From contig NZ_CP150235.1 of the NCBI RefSeq assembly GCF_037974355.1, forward strand, positions 3,224,001-3,288,000: a stretch of DNA of 64,000 bases. The letters run 5' to 3'. The stretch's first letter is position 1; the number at the start of each line of letters is the position of its first letter. The notes beneath the pieces were generated by a model. It ran no database searches, had not been told where the DNA came from, and worked only from the letters and a program-made list of their open reading frames with translations. The translations under genes and the position numbers were made by a program. Origin of the DNA: Paenibacillus sp. FSL R5-0517 (lineage in GTDB: Bacteria; Bacillota; Bacilli; Paenibacillales; Paenibacillaceae). This document shows positions 18,484-28,315 of the stretch, in pieces.

Positions 18484-19617
18484 ATGGACTTTAAACCACT
18501 TGCTACATTTATTGACCGCATGACATCCTGGCGTATACCGTGGGCAGAGGTATTGGTGATGCATCGAAATGATACTGTTTTCCATTATCGTAATGGTTAC
18601 GCCAATCTGGAGGACAAAACGCCTATTAGCGATGGAGCAATCTTCAATCTATACTCCATGACCAAAATCATGACCTGTGTGGCAGGACTGCAACTAGTGG
18701 AGAAAGGTGAAATACTGCTAAGTGATCCACTTTCCGATTATTTGCCCGAATATGCCGATATGACGGTGAAGAAAACGATGGTAAACGGAGAGGTTCGACT
18801 GGAAAAGGCGACAAGAGCCATTACCGTACGCGATTTGTTCACCATGACCGCCGGATTCTCCTATGACGTAGGTAGTCCAAGTATTCAGGAAGCCGTAAAA
18901 AACACCCACGGAACATTGCCAACACGTGAATTCGCGAAAGCGCTAGCGAAGGAACCGCTTTTGTTTGAGCCAGGAACACATTGGAATTACAGCATGTGCC
19001 ATGATGTGCTCGGAGCCTTGGTGGAAGTCGTCAGTGGTAAAAGCTTTGGTGCGTATCTCCGGGACGAAATCACCGGACCACTTGGTATGAACGACACAAC
19101 GTTCAATCTGAACGATGAGCAGCAGAAACGCCTTATTCCGCAATATGCATACAATGACGAACTTGAAAAGGCTGTACGTATGGATGGGAATGGATTCCGT
19201 GTAGGTACCGAGCTGGAGAGCGGTGGCGCTGGGTTGTTATCAACCGTCAGCGATTATGCACGGTTTCTGAACGCGCTTACTGGACGTGGTACGAGTCCTG
19301 AAGGTGTGCGCATTTTGTCACAAGCTTCAGTGGAACTGATGCGAACGGATCATCTGAACGAGATGACTCGCGGTGATTATTCGTGGGATCATATGTATGG
19401 ATACGGCTATGGACTAGGTGTCCGTACACATATCTCGAAAGCACGCAGTGGTTCGCTGAGCCCGCTTGGTGAATTTGGATGGAGTGGTGCTGCTGGTTGT
19501 ATGGCTATTATTGATCCGGATTCAGAGCTTACGGTCATGTATGCCCAGCATTTGCTGAACAGTCAGGAAGGATATGTTCAACGACGCTTACGTAATGTGA
19601 TATACTCCTGTCTATAA
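18484..19617 (+). CDS. Beta-lactamase-like serine hydrolase (family VIII esterase type)
   Basis: 377 residues, cytoplasmic (no signal peptide). Class C beta-lactamase/PBP fold: nucleophile motif Ser58-M-T-Lys61 in NLYSMTK; second motif Tyr169-S-M in WNYSMCHDVLG, where the beta-lactamase Asn is replaced by Met; C-terminal GWSGAAG in place of KTG. The WxYSxxxDVLG form is typical of family VIII carboxylesterases, so esterase activity is more likely than penicillin binding. Single gene flanked by terminators. Confidence 0.88.
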   Translation: MDFKPLATFIDRMTSWRIPWAEVLVMHRNDTVFHYRNGYANLEDKTPISDGAIFNLYSMTKIMTCVAGLQLVEKGEILLSDPLSDYLPEYADMTVKKTMVNGEVRLEKATRAITVRDLFTMTAGFSYDVGSPSIQEAVKNTHGTLPTREFAKALAKEPLLFEPGTHWNYSMCHDVLGALVEVVSGKSFGAYLRDEITGPLGMNDTTFNLNDEQQKRLIPQYAYNDELEKAVRMDGNGFRVGTELESGGAGLLSTVSDYARFLNALTGRGTSPEGVRILSQASVELMRTDHLNEMTRGDYSWDHMYGYGYGLGVRTHISKARSGSLSPLGEFGWSGAAGCMAIIDPDSELTVMYAQHLLNSQEGYVQRRLRNVIYSCL

Positions 19618-19913
19618 ATTATATCGTTTTCGAATATGGAAGAAGAGCCGCTAATCAGCGGCTTTTTTATGTTATATGGATTAATAACGAAAAAATAGAT
19701 TGATATATATTTCTTTATTAGAAAGGGTATGTTATCATTCTTAGGAAAATAGTACTAGTAGGAGGATATGCTTATTGAACATAAACCTATATTAATTACA
19801 TAGTTTGATCAAAAGTACACTCTAGCAAGACTTATTAAAATGTTGAGATTATGCACGATTAAAAATTAGAAATGAGATTTTAGATGTTTATTTTACTCAG
19901 AGGAGAGTCATCA
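19618..19913. other. AT-rich intergenic region
   Basis: Holds the terminator at 19646-19668, then about 240 AT-rich bases. A strong AGGAGG (about 19759-19765) precedes only very short frames (from TTG 19775, about 6 codons), so no protein gene is called. The promoter for the next gene should lie here but no clear hexamer pair was picked. Confidence 0.4.
19646..19668 (+). terminator. Terminator after esterase gene (GCCGCT/AGCGGC family)
   Basis: AGCCGCT-AATC-AGCGGCT followed by TTTTT. One of a set of near-identical terminators in this window. Confidence 0.9.
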
Positions 19914-21056
19914 ATGATACACCCTAAATACAAAGCAAAATGGGCTTCACTTGCCTTACTTACCTTAATCAGCTATGTTCTGAGCGCATTGCTCCTGCTG
20001 CCGCCCAATGCCGATGCCAAAGGAGAGCAAATCTCAGCCAAACAGCTGGAAAGTATGAGCCGGCTTTCATTTACGCTTCGTGATGCCAAGCAAACGGCAT
20101 ACACGGTTTATATTTTTGCTTATGATGAACAGAAGAGCACGCTGACCGAGGAAAATGGTTGGACGAAAAATAAAAAAGGAGATAAAAGTTACACTGGAAC
20201 CTATCGGGCGGCCTTAATGAAAAAAGGTGCAGCATACGGAACAGTGCAAGCAGCAAAACTGGATCTGAATACGATTATTTTGCCTCAAACCTGGAACTTC
20301 GTTGTGAAAGGCAAAGAGGCGAGTACACCAGATATGCTGATGATCACGGACTGGGGAACTTCTAATTTCAATGAAGTGAAAACGTATATCGTTCGTTCCG
20401 GGGAATTGCGCCGTGTCACATATGTCGATAATAAGGGGAAAAAAATTGACGATGCATACTCCGCGATCAGAGATGGTGGAATTCGTACTCTTACAGGTGC
20501 CCGAGTGCAGTTCAAAAATTACAACAACCTTCAATTCGTCTATGGGGTTAATACGTTTAAGCTGAATGTGAACAAATTGGAAATGCGGTTGGAAGATACG
20601 CGCAACCTTCGTACAAGAGATTGGCCGAACTCGGGTGTTGGCGATCGTGCTTACCTGAAAAGCCTGAAGGACGCTGCATTAAAGGGTGCATTGCCTGGGC
20701 GAACGGACATCAAGATTGGCATGACGCTTCAAAATGCACAAAAAAAGCTGGGGAAACCCAATTCTCGTTCTAACGAAGAATGGGGAGCGTTCTATTATTA
20801 CTCTAAATTCGGCGTTGGATTCGATTCATATATGCACGAGCTTACCAATAAATCACGTATTGCCGTTTTTGACCTGTACAATGAGAAGCAAAATCTTTCG
20901 CCATGGAATGTGAGAAAATGGATGGGTAAACCGTCCTCAGAATATTACAATGAAGTCGTAGGTGGTTATGAGATGGTATATCATTTGGGTAATCACGCCA
21001 TTGTATTTAACTATGAGGAAGAAGAGGACTTGATTGACTTTACGAGTATATATTAA
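19914..21056 (+). CDS. Secreted or membrane-anchored protein with YjgB-like C-terminal repeats
   Basis: 380 residues. ATG 19914 has AGAGGAG 8 bases upstream. An N-terminal hydrophobic segment (WASLALLTLISYVLSALLLLPPNADAKG) is a signal peptide, with cleavage probable near ADA-KG. The middle is not recognised. The C-terminus holds two related segments: IGMTLQNAQKKLGKPNS with GAFYYYSKFGVGF, and NVRKWMGKPSSEYYNEVVGGY with MVYHLGNHAIVF. Both follow an xxxLGKPxS ... YY ... F pattern, as in YjgB-type (DUF4309-like) proteins. Function unknown; exported in a Gram-positive cell. Confidence 0.75.
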   Translation: MIHPKYKAKWASLALLTLISYVLSALLLLPPNADAKGEQISAKQLESMSRLSFTLRDAKQTAYTVYIFAYDEQKSTLTEENGWTKNKKGDKSYTGTYRAALMKKGAAYGTVQAAKLDLNTIILPQTWNFVVKGKEASTPDMLMITDWGTSNFNEVKTYIVRSGELRRVTYVDNKGKKIDDAYSAIRDGGIRTLTGARVQFKNYNNLQFVYGVNTFKLNVNKLEMRLEDTRNLRTRDWPNSGVGDRAYLKSLKDAALKGALPGRTDIKIGMTLQNAQKKLGKPNSRSNEEWGAFYYYSKFGVGFDSYMHELTNKSRIAVFDLYNEKQNLSPWNVRKWMGKPSSEYYNEVVGGYEMVYHLGNHAIVFNYEEEEDLIDFTSIY

Positions 21057-21104
21057 GTGGTATAATCCAGAGAATTGAATATTCATGGGACTGTATAAAC
21101 AAAC

Positions 21105-21130
21105 AAAAGCCGCTAATTAGCGGCTTTTTT
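21105..21130. terminator. Bidirectional terminator (GCCGCT/AGCGGC family)
   Basis: AAAAGCCGCTAA pairs with TTAGCGGCTTTT, a perfect inverted repeat with T-runs on both strands between convergent genes. Confidence 0.9.
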
Positions 21131-21154
21131 AATGTGCATAAGATACACTATTAG

Positions 21155-22129
21155 TTATTTTATTGGCGTGTTATCGGCGCTATGTACAGAACGTACACGA
21201 TTAACCAAGTAGATGCCAACGGATACGAACAACAATGCGGCCAGATTCTTCAATTCCAAGATCGTTTCACCGAGGAATAACGCTGATAACAATGCACCAA
21301 ACACAGGGATAAGAAAGTTGTATACAGATACTCTTCCGACCTTATTGTACTTAAGAAGCATATTCCATAGACAAAATGCAACGGATGACAGCAAGGCCAA
21401 ATAGATCAAATTACTGGTGGATTCCAGGGTGAAATGAGTGACTCGTCCGCCGAGTAATAGACCTAACAGCGTAAGCACCAGTCCACCAATGAACAGGCTA
21501 ACCCCTGTAATGATTAGAACATCGATGGTCGCGGTGAGACGTTTTGCGTAAAGGGCTGTAACGGAAAACACAAGGGCTGCTAAAATAATGAAACCTTCGC
21601 CTGTAAATGAAAAGGAAAAAGTAAGCAGATCGGTATGGAAGTTTACGATAATGACGCCAACAAATCCGAGCAAGCAGCCAACGATTTTATTTCTGCTTAA
21701 TTTGTCGTTCTTATAGATGAAATGGGCAAGAACAACACTGAAGAAGGTCGTCGTTGCGTTCATAATGGAACCTTTGACACCTGTCGTATTAGCTACGCCA
21801 ACGTAGAAAAACATATACTGCAAACCGGTTTGCAATATACCTAACATGATAAGGCTTGTCCACTGAGTCCTGGATAATTGAAGCTTCTCTTTTCGAACGA
21901 TACGAGACAAGAGTAATAGCAGCAATCCCGCCAGTGTGAATCGATATCCGGCAAAGACGTATTTGGAAGCAATGTCTTCCGGCAGAATGTTAAATGCGAT
22001 ATATCCAAGTTTGATGGACGGGTACGCACTACCCCATAACAAGCAACAAAGGCTCGCTATAAGCATGACGAAAATGGGATCACTAAATTTACTCGGTTTG
22101 TAGTTTTCAAGGGTATTTCTGTCTGTCAC
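21155..22129 (-). CDS. EamA/DMT family transporter
   Basis: About 324 residues with ten hydrophobic segments in two EamA repeats. The first begins LIASLCCLLWGSAYPSIKLGY, the second FIILAALVFSVTALYAKRL. The repeat and the WGS motif are typical of drug/metabolite exporters (YdcZ/RhaT superfamily). The start is uncertain: the frame is open to GTG 22147, but GAGGAG lies downstream of it, pointing to GTG 22129 (10-base spacing) or TTG 22135. Single gene; substrate unknown. Confidence 0.88.
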   Translation of the reverse strand: MTDRNTLENYKPSKFSDPIFVMLIASLCCLLWGSAYPSIKLGYIAFNILPEDIASKYVFAGYRFTLAGLLLLLLSRIVRKEKLQLSRTQWTSLIMLGILQTGLQYMFFYVGVANTTGVKGSIMNATTTFFSVVLAHFIYKNDKLSRNKIVGCLLGFVGVIIVNFHTDLLTFSFSFTGEGFIILAALVFSVTALYAKRLTATIDVLIITGVSLFIGGLVLTLLGLLLGGRVTHFTLESTSNLIYLALLSSVAFCLWNMLLKYNKVGRVSVYNFLIPVFGALLSALFLGETILELKNLAALLFVSVGIYLVNRVRSVHSADNTPIK

Positions 22130-22323
22130 TTTCAATCTTCTCCTCACATTTTATGCACATATGTATGTATCTAATATCCTCACTGACCATACCACATATC
22201 GCTAATATTTGTAATGATAATTAACTCCTTAATATAGCTGAGAAGAGTAAATAAGACGGGAAGAAGCCAAGTCACTGATGAATTTTCAATGTACTTTCAT
22301 GTTTACTTGGAGAAATTTCCAGA

Positions 22324-22339
22324 ATGAAAGCGCTTGTCA
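22324..22339 (+). promoter_or_regulatory. cre-like site overlapping the rbs promoter -35
   Basis: ATGAAAGCGCTTGTCA has a perfect left half and core of a CcpA site, with a one-base irregularity on the right. TTGTCA (22334-22339) inside it can be the -35, and GATAAT (22355-22360) a -10 with a short 15-base spacer. Confidence 0.45.
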
Positions 22340-22368
22340 AATCGAAAGTAATATGATAATTTAATATC

Positions 22369-22382
22369 TGTAACCGGTTACA
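22369..22382. promoter_or_regulatory. RbsR operator
   Basis: Perfect palindrome TGTAACCGGTTACA, 18 bases before rbsR and just downstream of the promoter. LacI-family regulators bind such CG-centred palindromes; the position fits repression by RbsR. Confidence 0.75.
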
Positions 22383-22400
22383 CATAGAGGAGAGCAACTT

Positions 22401-23390
22401 ATGACAACAATTAAAGACGTAGCTCAACTGGCGGGCGTATCTGTTGCCACTGTATCCAGAGTCATCAATGATAGAGGTTATGTTCACGCGGATACACGCA
22501 AGAAAGTGGAAGATGCTGTGAAGGCACTTAACTTTTCGCCAAATGAAGTGGCCCGCTCATTATATAAGCGCAAGTCCAAACTGATTGGCCTGTTGTTGCC
22601 GGACATTGCCAACCCCTACTTTCCGCAGTTGGCTCGCGGTGTAGAGGATGGGATGCAGGAGCAGGATTATAGACTGATATTCGGAAACAGTGATGAGGAG
22701 GAACGGAAGGAGCAGGATTACATCCAGACGTTTATCCAGAACAATGTGGTCGGTGTAATCTCTTCAACGAACTACCCTCATTCTTCAATATATAAAAACC
22801 TGAAGATTCCCGTCGTGTTTTTGGATAGAACATCACTGGATCGTCCATCCGTGTATGCGGATGGCAGGGAAGGTGGAAGACTAGCGGCAAGGGAGATTAT
22901 CCAACGCGGCAGTCGCCGAATCACAGTTATGCAAGGACCGTCACAGATCAGACCAGCTCAGGATCGCTTTGAAGGGGCGATAGAAATTATCCGTGATGCT
23001 GGGTTAGATTACCGGGTAATCCAGACGACCTCATTTTCAATTAACGAGGCAGGTATATGGGCTGAAGAATTATTCAGGAAGTATGCGGACACAGATGGGG
23101 TGATTGCCAGTAATGATATCGCAGCCATGGCAGTACTGCATGAGGCCTCACGAATTGGAAGGAAGATTCCTGATGATGTCCAAGTGATTGGTTTCGATGA
23201 TATACCGATGAGCAGCCTGTTATCGCCGGCATTGTCCACCATCCATCAGCCAGCATACGAGATGGGAAGAGAAGCGGCGGGATTACTTATCAAGCTTGTG
23301 GAACAAGCTGCAATAGAGAACAAAAACATACAGTTGCCCGTAAGCTTCATCGAACGAGGCACTACGAGAAAGGTGAGATCAGATGGCTAA
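22401..23390 (+). CDS. rbsR: Ribose operon repressor, LacI family
   Basis: 329 residues. The N-terminal LacI helix-turn-helix TIKDVAQLAGVSVATVSRVIN is followed by the hinge region (EVARSLYKRKSKLIGLLLPDI) and a periplasmic-binding-protein-like sensor domain with the conserved VIGFDDIPMSSLLSPALSTIHQP. It is the first gene of an rbsRKDACB operon and overlaps rbsK by 8 bases. It should repress the operon through the palindrome at 22369 and be released by ribose. Confidence 0.95.
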   Translation: MTTIKDVAQLAGVSVATVSRVINDRGYVHADTRKKVEDAVKALNFSPNEVARSLYKRKSKLIGLLLPDIANPYFPQLARGVEDGMQEQDYRLIFGNSDEEERKEQDYIQTFIQNNVVGVISSTNYPHSSIYKNLKIPVVFLDRTSLDRPSVYADGREGGRLAAREIIQRGSRRITVMQGPSQIRPAQDRFEGAIEIIRDAGLDYRVIQTTSFSINEAGIWAEELFRKYADTDGVIASNDIAAMAVLHEASRIGRKIPDDVQVIGFDDIPMSSLLSPALSTIHQPAYEMGREAAGLLIKLVEQAAIENKNIQLPVSFIERGTTRKVRSDG

Positions 23391-24261
23391 AATATGTGTA
23401 ATTGGAAGCAGTTCAATGGATCTGGTTGTTACTTCGTCAAGACGGCCGGGGGCGGGTGAAACCGTTCTCGGAGACAGCTTCAAAACGGTCCCTGGCGGTA
23501 AGGGAGCCAATCAGGCTGTCGCTGCTGCACGACTGGGGGCTGAGGTTGCGATGATCGGCCGGGTAGGCGACGATGCTTTCGGCAAAGATATTTTAGAGAA
23601 CTTCAGAACAAATGCTGTAAATACGCAAAATGTGAAACCGGTTACACATTTAGAAAGTGGAACGGCTCATATCATTCTGGCGGAAGGTGATAATAGTATC
23701 GTAGTGGTTGAAGCGGCGAATCGCGAAGTCACTCCTGCATATGTCGATGAAGCAGCGGAAGTGATCCGCAATGCAGATATCGTACTGATTCAGCAGGAAA
23801 TCCCGGAGGAAACTGTTGTTCATGTCAGCGCAATGTGTGCGGAGTTCGGAACACCATTATTGCTTAATCCAGCTCCGGCGAGAAAATTGCCGCAAGAAGT
23901 TATTGATAATGCTGCATATATCACACCAAATGAGCATGAGGCCGAGATTTTGTTTCACGGTATGAGTCCGGCACAGGCATTGCGCCAATATGCGAACAAA
24001 CTGTTCATCACGGAAGGCAGTAAAGGGGTTCGTTATTTTGATGGCACAGAGGAAATTCTAGTCCCAACTTATAAGGTGCAGGCAGTCGATACGACTGGTG
24101 CAGGGGATACGTTCAACGCCGCATTCGCAGTTGCTTTGGCTGAAGGTCAACCGTTGCAAGAGAGTATACGCTTCGCTAATCGGGCTGCATCGTTGTCAGT
24201 CACCAAGTTCGGAGCGCAGGGCGGCATGCCAACGCGTGATGAAGTAGAGGAGAGCTTGTAA
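23383..24261 (+). CDS. rbsK: Ribokinase
   Basis: 292 residues, PfkB family. It converts D-ribose to ribose-5-phosphate with ATP. The N-terminal PfkB signature is [27 protein letters not shown]; the C-terminal signature [17 protein letters not shown] contains the catalytic Asp in GAGD. GAAAGGTGAG within the end of rbsR serves as ribosome site. Its stop codon overlaps the rbsD start (TAATG). An operator-like sequence lies inside the gene at 23631. Confidence 0.96.
   Translation: MAKICVIGSSSMDLVVTSSRRPGAGETVLGDSFKTVPGGKGANQAVAAARLGAEVAMIGRVGDDAFGKDILENFRTNAVNTQNVKPVTHLESGTAHIILAEGDNSIVVVEAANREVTPAYVDEAAEVIRNADIVLIQQEIPEETVVHVSAMCAEFGTPLLLNPAPARKLPQEVIDNAAYITPNEHEAEILFHGMSPAQALRQYANKLFITEGSKGVRYFDGTEEILVPTYKVQAVDTTGAGDTFNAAFAVALAEGQPLQESIRFANRAASLSVTKFGAQGGMPTRDEVEESL
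23631..23648. promoter_or_regulatory. RbsR operator-like site inside rbsK
   Basis: TGTGAAACCGGTTACACA shares the core ACCGGTTACA with the upstream operator at 22369 and is palindromic except at one symmetric base pair. It lies about 1.26 kb downstream of that site. It could be an auxiliary operator or chance coding sequence. Confidence 0.4.
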
Positions 24262-24662
24262 TGAAAAGATACGGCATGTTGAATAGTCACATCTCCAAAA
24301 TTCTGTCTGATCTGGGTCATACGGACATGATTGCGATTGCGGATGCAGGTCTACCCGTACCGGACGGAGTTGTTAAAATCGATCTGGCCCTCAAACTGGG
24401 AACACCCAGTTTTCAGGAAGTCGTGGAGCTTATCGCAGAAGATATGGTCATTGAGAAAATTATTGTGGCAGAAGAAATTCACGAAGGCAATCCTGCAGCT
24501 ATGCAATTCATCACGGAGAAGTTCAGTGAGGAAGCCATCGATGCTTCCGTCAGTCACGAACAATTCAAAGTATTAACTCGACAGGTGAAAGCGGTCATCC
24601 GCACAGGCGAAGCGACACCGTATGCCAATTGCATTTTACAATCGGGAGTCCATTTCGGTTAA
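24261..24662 (+). CDS. rbsD: D-ribose pyranase
   Basis: 133 residues, the normal family length. Conserved N-terminus [33 protein letters not shown] contains the catalytic His, and the C-terminus has [12 protein letters not shown]. It interconverts pyranose and furanose forms of ribose so that ribokinase can use it. Start codon overlaps the rbsK stop. Confidence 0.96.
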   Translation: MKRYGMLNSHISKILSDLGHTDMIAIADAGLPVPDGVVKIDLALKLGTPSFQEVVELIAEDMVIEKIIVAEEIHEGNPAAMQFITEKFSEEAIDASVSHEQFKVLTRQVKAVIRTGEATPYANCILQSGVHFG

Positions 24663-24676
24663 AAGGAGGTTGCGTA

Positions 24677-26158
24677 ATGCATATTCAGATGCAAAACATT
24701 CATAAAGCGTTTGGCACCAATCAGGTGCTGAGCGGAGTGGATTTTGAACTAAAAGACGGTGAGGTTCATGCCTTAATGGGGGAGAATGGAGCCGGCAAAT
24801 CCACACTGATGAACATTCTGATTGGTCTCCATGAGCGAGATCAGGGAACCATCAGAATAGACGGAGAAGAAAACTATTTTGCAAGTCCGAAGGAAGCAGA
24901 GAAGTTAGGGATCACCTTTATACATCAGGAGCTAAACGTGTGGCCTGAAATGACAGTGCTGGATAATCTCTTTATTGGTAAGGAAATGACATCATCCTTG
25001 GGGCTGCTTAATACGAGACAGATGAAAGCGCTTGCCAAAGAGCAGTTTGAAAAGTTGTCCGTTGACATCCCATTGGAACGTCCTGCGGGAGAATGCTCTG
25101 TCGGGCAGCAGCAGATGATAGAAATCGCCAAAGCACTTATGACAGATGCCAAGGTTATCATTATGGACGAGCCAACAGCCGCCCTCACGGAGCGCGAGAT
25201 ACAGAAACTGTTTGGTGTAATCAGCTCACTGAAGAAGGACGGAGTATCCATCGTGTACATTTCTCACCGCATGGAGGAGATATTCACGATCTGTGACCGG
25301 ATTACCATTATGCGTGACGGCAGAACGGTGGACACTCAGCCCATTCCACAGACAAGCTTTGATGAAGTGGTACGGAAAATGGTAGGTCGTGAACTTACCG
25401 AGCGTTATCCTGTCCGAAATCCTTCTTATGGTGAAGTTGTTCTGGAAGTAAGGAATGCCAGCAGCAAAGGGTTGTTCGAGAATATTAACTTCACGGTGAG
25501 AGCGGGAGAAATCCTCGGTTTCTCAGGACTTATGGGTTCTGGGCGAACCGAGATTATGAGAACAATCTTTGGTTTGGATACGTTGGATAGCGGTGAAATC
25601 TTCATCCGCGGCAAAAAAGCGAACATTCGTAAACCGGCAGATGCAGTGAAACATGGAATTGGATTTATTACCGAAGACCGGAAGGATGAGGGGCTGGTAT
25701 TAGACTTCTCCATTCGCGAGAATATGGCGTTGACGAATCTGTTCAGTTTCTCGAGCAAAGGTTTCATCTCCGCTTCGAAAGAACAAGATTTCGTGGATAC
25801 ATTGATCAAACGTCTTCAGATCAAAACACAATCCTCCGAGACGGCGGCAAGGAATCTATCCGGGGGTAACCAGCAGAAGGTGGTTATCGCGAAATGGGTT
25901 GGTATTGGTCCAAGCGTACTTATTCTGGATGAACCCACACGCGGAGTGGATGTCGGAGCGAAGCGCGAAATCTATGAATTGATGAATGAACTTACAGACC
26001 GTGGGGTTGCAATCATCATGGTTTCGTCGGAGCTACCTGAAGTGCTTGGCATGAGCGACCGGATCGCAGTTGTGCATGAAGGACACATCAGTGGCGAGGT
26101 TGCAAGGGAAGTAGCAACACAAGAACACATTATGACATTGGCCACAGGGGGACAGTGA
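24677..26158 (+). CDS. rbsA: Ribose ABC transporter ATP-binding protein
   Basis: 493 residues with two ATPase domains, as usual for sugar importers of the RbsA/MglA class. The first has Walker A GENGAGKS, signature SVGQQQM and Walker [10 protein letters not shown]. The second has the degenerate Walker [10 protein letters not shown] and signature LSGGNQQK, with [11 protein letters not shown] 24677 is chosen for AAGGAGGT 7 bases upstream; the longer frame would overlap rbsD. It energises RbsC. Confidence 0.96.
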   Translation: MHIQMQNIHKAFGTNQVLSGVDFELKDGEVHALMGENGAGKSTLMNILIGLHERDQGTIRIDGEENYFASPKEAEKLGITFIHQELNVWPEMTVLDNLFIGKEMTSSLGLLNTRQMKALAKEQFEKLSVDIPLERPAGECSVGQQQMIEIAKALMTDAKVIIMDEPTAALTEREIQKLFGVISSLKKDGVSIVYISHRMEEIFTICDRITIMRDGRTVDTQPIPQTSFDEVVRKMVGRELTERYPVRNPSYGEVVLEVRNASSKGLFENINFTVRAGEILGFSGLMGSGRTEIMRTIFGLDTLDSGEIFIRGKKANIRKPADAVKHGIGFITEDRKDEGLVLDFSIRENMALTNLFSFSSKGFISASKEQDFVDTLIKRLQIKTQSSETAARNLSGGNQQKVVIAKWVGIGPSVLILDEPTRGVDVGAKREIYELMNELTDRGVAIIMVSSELPEVLGMSDRIAVVHEGHISGEVAREVATQEHIMTLATGGQ

Positions 26159-26159
26159 T

Positions 26160-27131
26160 ATGACAACAATGCAGGAAAACAAAACGGCTAAAAGCGGGTT
26201 CCGTTTCTCAAGCGTGATACAAAAATTGGGACCGCTGCTCGGCTTAATCATTCTTATTCTTATCGTATCGGTGTTGAATCCAAGTTTCTTGGAACCGCTT
26301 AATATCTTGAATTTATTGCGTCAAGTCTCGATTAATGCACTGATTGCCTTCGGTATGACGTTTGTTATCCTGACGGGTGGAATTGATCTGTCAGTTGGAT
26401 CGATCTTGGCTTTATCCAGTGCTTTTGTAGCAAACATGATGTTGTCCGGTCTGGATCCAATCTTGTCCATCATTATCGGGGTAGCACTCGGTGGTGTCAT
26501 GGGTATGGTGAATGGACTGATGATTACCAAAGGAAGAATGGCTCCGTTTATCGCTACATTGGCAACCATGACGATATTTAGAGGATTAACGTTGGTGTAC
26601 ACAAATGGTAATCCAATTACAGGACTAGGGGATAACCTGTTGTTCCAACTGTTCGGCCGTGGATACCTGCTGGGCATTCCGGTACCTGCAATCACGATGC
26701 TGATTACCTTTATGATTCTATGGATTATTTTGCATAAAACGGCTTTTGGCCGCAAAACGTACGCCATCGGCGGTAATGAGAAAGCTTCTATTATCTCGGG
26801 TATCAAAGTTAATCGCGTGAAAATTATGATCTACTCCTTGACAGGCATGCTCGCTGCTCTGGCAGGTGCAATCTTGACATCTCGGTTGAATTCAGCACAA
26901 CCAACGGCCGGTACATCCTATGAGCTGGATGCAATCGCAGCGGTTGTATTGGGTGGTACAAGTCTTGCCGGAGGACGTGGACGAATCGTCGGTACCCTGA
27001 TCGGTGTTCTGATTATCGGCGTACTGAATAATGGATTGAATTTGCTCGAAGTAAACTCATTTTACCAAATGGTTGTGAAAGGTATTGTCATTGCCATTGC
27101 CGTCCTGCTGGACCGCAAGAAAACAGCATAA
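26160..27131 (+). CDS. rbsC: Ribose ABC transporter permease
   Basis: 323 residues, about eight to ten membrane helices. It carries the BPD_transp_2 features AFGMTFVILTGGIDLSVGSILALSS near residue 60 and AVVLGGTSLAGGRGRIVGTLIGVLIIGVLNNGLNLL near the C-terminus. It starts one base after the rbsA stop, so it is translationally coupled, and forms the membrane channel with RbsA. Confidence 0.96.
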   Translation: MTTMQENKTAKSGFRFSSVIQKLGPLLGLIILILIVSVLNPSFLEPLNILNLLRQVSINALIAFGMTFVILTGGIDLSVGSILALSSAFVANMMLSGLDPILSIIIGVALGGVMGMVNGLMITKGRMAPFIATLATMTIFRGLTLVYTNGNPITGLGDNLLFQLFGRGYLLGIPVPAITMLITFMILWIILHKTAFGRKTYAIGGNEKASIISGIKVNRVKIMIYSLTGMLAALAGAILTSRLNSAQPTAGTSYELDAIAAVVLGGTSLAGGRGRIVGTLIGVLIIGVLNNGLNLLEVNSFYQMVVKGIVIAIAVLLDRKKTA

Positions 27132-27145
27132 GGAGAGAAGCGAAT

Positions 27146-28078
27146 ATGAAAAAGTGGACAATAACACTTGTAAGTGTGATGATGATTATCGTTCTGGCCG
27201 GATGCTCTTTGGAACCACCGGAATGGGCCAAACCTGACCCTTCCAAAAGTAACGGACAGAAAAAAATAGGTTTGTCGATCTCTACACTAAACAATCCATT
27301 CTTTGTATCACTAAAGGACGGGGTCATGGCTGAAGCCAAAAAACAGGGAGTACAGGTCATCGTGGTGGATGCACAGAACGATTCGGCCAAACAAACCAAC
27401 GATGTGGATGATCTCATTCAGCAAGGAGTCAGTGCACTTCTGATTAACCCTGCTGACTCTGCAGCGATCTCCACAGCGGTTCAATCGGCCAATAGTGTGG
27501 GCATTCCCGTGATCACGCTGGATCGCTCCGCAGACAAAGGCGAAGTGGCAGCATTAGTAGCCTCGGATAACGTTAAGGGTGGACGCATGGCAGCGGAATA
27601 CTTCGTGGAACAACTCGGTGAAGGAGCCAAAGTTATTGAACTTGAGGGTGTGCCTGGCGCTTCTGCAACAAGAGAACGGGGTAAAGGCTTCCATGAAGTG
27701 GCTGACAAGCAACTCGATGTGGTTTCCAAACAATCTGCGGATTTTGATCGGTCCAAAGGATTAAATGTCATGGAGAACTTGCTGCAAGGTAATCCGGACG
27801 TGCAAGCGGTATTTGCCCATAATGATGAGATGGCACTTGGTGCGATTGAAGCGATTCAAAGCTCGGGTAAAGACATTCCGGTCATCGGATTCGACGGCAA
27901 TGATGATGCAATCAAATCCATTAAAGATGGAAAATTGACGGCAACCGTCGCTCAGCAGCCTGTACTAATTGGTCAACTGGCGCTGCAAGCTGCTCTGGAT
28001 GTGCTCAGTGGCAAGCAGGTGGAGCCATCGATCCCGGCTGAATTAAAGCTGGTAACGAAGGAAAACGTGAACGAATAA
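27146..28078 (+). CDS. rbsB: Ribose-binding lipoprotein
   Basis: 310 residues. Lipoprotein signal with VLAGC, lipid Cys at residue 20, then a Pro-rich linker. The mature part is a sugar-binding protein of the LacI/RbsB type (IGLSISTLNNPFFVSLKDGVM, then DQ-type motifs HNDEMALGAIEAIQ and VIGFDGNDDAI). Good site AGGAGAG. It is the last gene of the ribose operon and captures ribose outside the membrane for RbsAC. Confidence 0.96.
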   Translation: MKKWTITLVSVMMIIVLAGCSLEPPEWAKPDPSKSNGQKKIGLSISTLNNPFFVSLKDGVMAEAKKQGVQVIVVDAQNDSAKQTNDVDDLIQQGVSALLINPADSAAISTAVQSANSVGIPVITLDRSADKGEVAALVASDNVKGGRMAAEYFVEQLGEGAKVIELEGVPGASATRERGKGFHEVADKQLDVVSKQSADFDRSKGLNVMENLLQGNPDVQAVFAHNDEMALGAIEAIQSSGKDIPVIGFDGNDDAIKSIKDGKLTATVAQQPVLIGQLALQAALDVLSGKQVEPSIPAELKLVTKENVNE

Positions 28079-28131
28079 ATCATGACATGCAATGTTTCTC
28101 GTCTTGTGGAGAAGAGCATAGGGATATAACC

Positions 28132-28157
28132 AAGCCGCTAATTTAGCGGCTTTTTTT
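28132..28157 (+). terminator. Terminator after rbsB (GCCGCT/AGCGGC family)
   Basis: AAGCCGCTAATTTAGCGGCTTTTTTT: 8-10 bp stem and seven T's. Confidence 0.9.
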
Positions 28158-28250
28158 CATTTTATAAGTGTGGACATCACATCAAATGGACCTATTGGCG
28201 TTTAAAAGCCTACAAAAGGTGCCCCAATTGAATGGTAGTTTTTATTGTTT

Positions 28251-28315
28251 TGGATTGCTCCAAAAGAATGTTTTTGGATATGTATAACCAATCCATTGAT
28301 TGATATACTAGCATG
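28251..28315 (+). promoter_or_regulatory. Two-part motif and promoter of the yggS-benE-glyA operon (candidate MocR operator)
   Basis: TGGATTGCT (28251) and, exactly 41 bases later, TCCATTGATTGATATA followed by nTAnCATG (28292-28315). Both parts recur with identical spacing at 33901-33965 next to the MocR gene. The second part includes a -10 (TATACT, 28304-28309) with a poor -35, as expected for an activated promoter. Confidence 0.6.

Noticed and set aside
19759..19810. Possible short peptide after a strong AGGAGG
   Set aside because: Frames end after 6-11 codons and spacing is poor; mentioned only in the intergenic entry.
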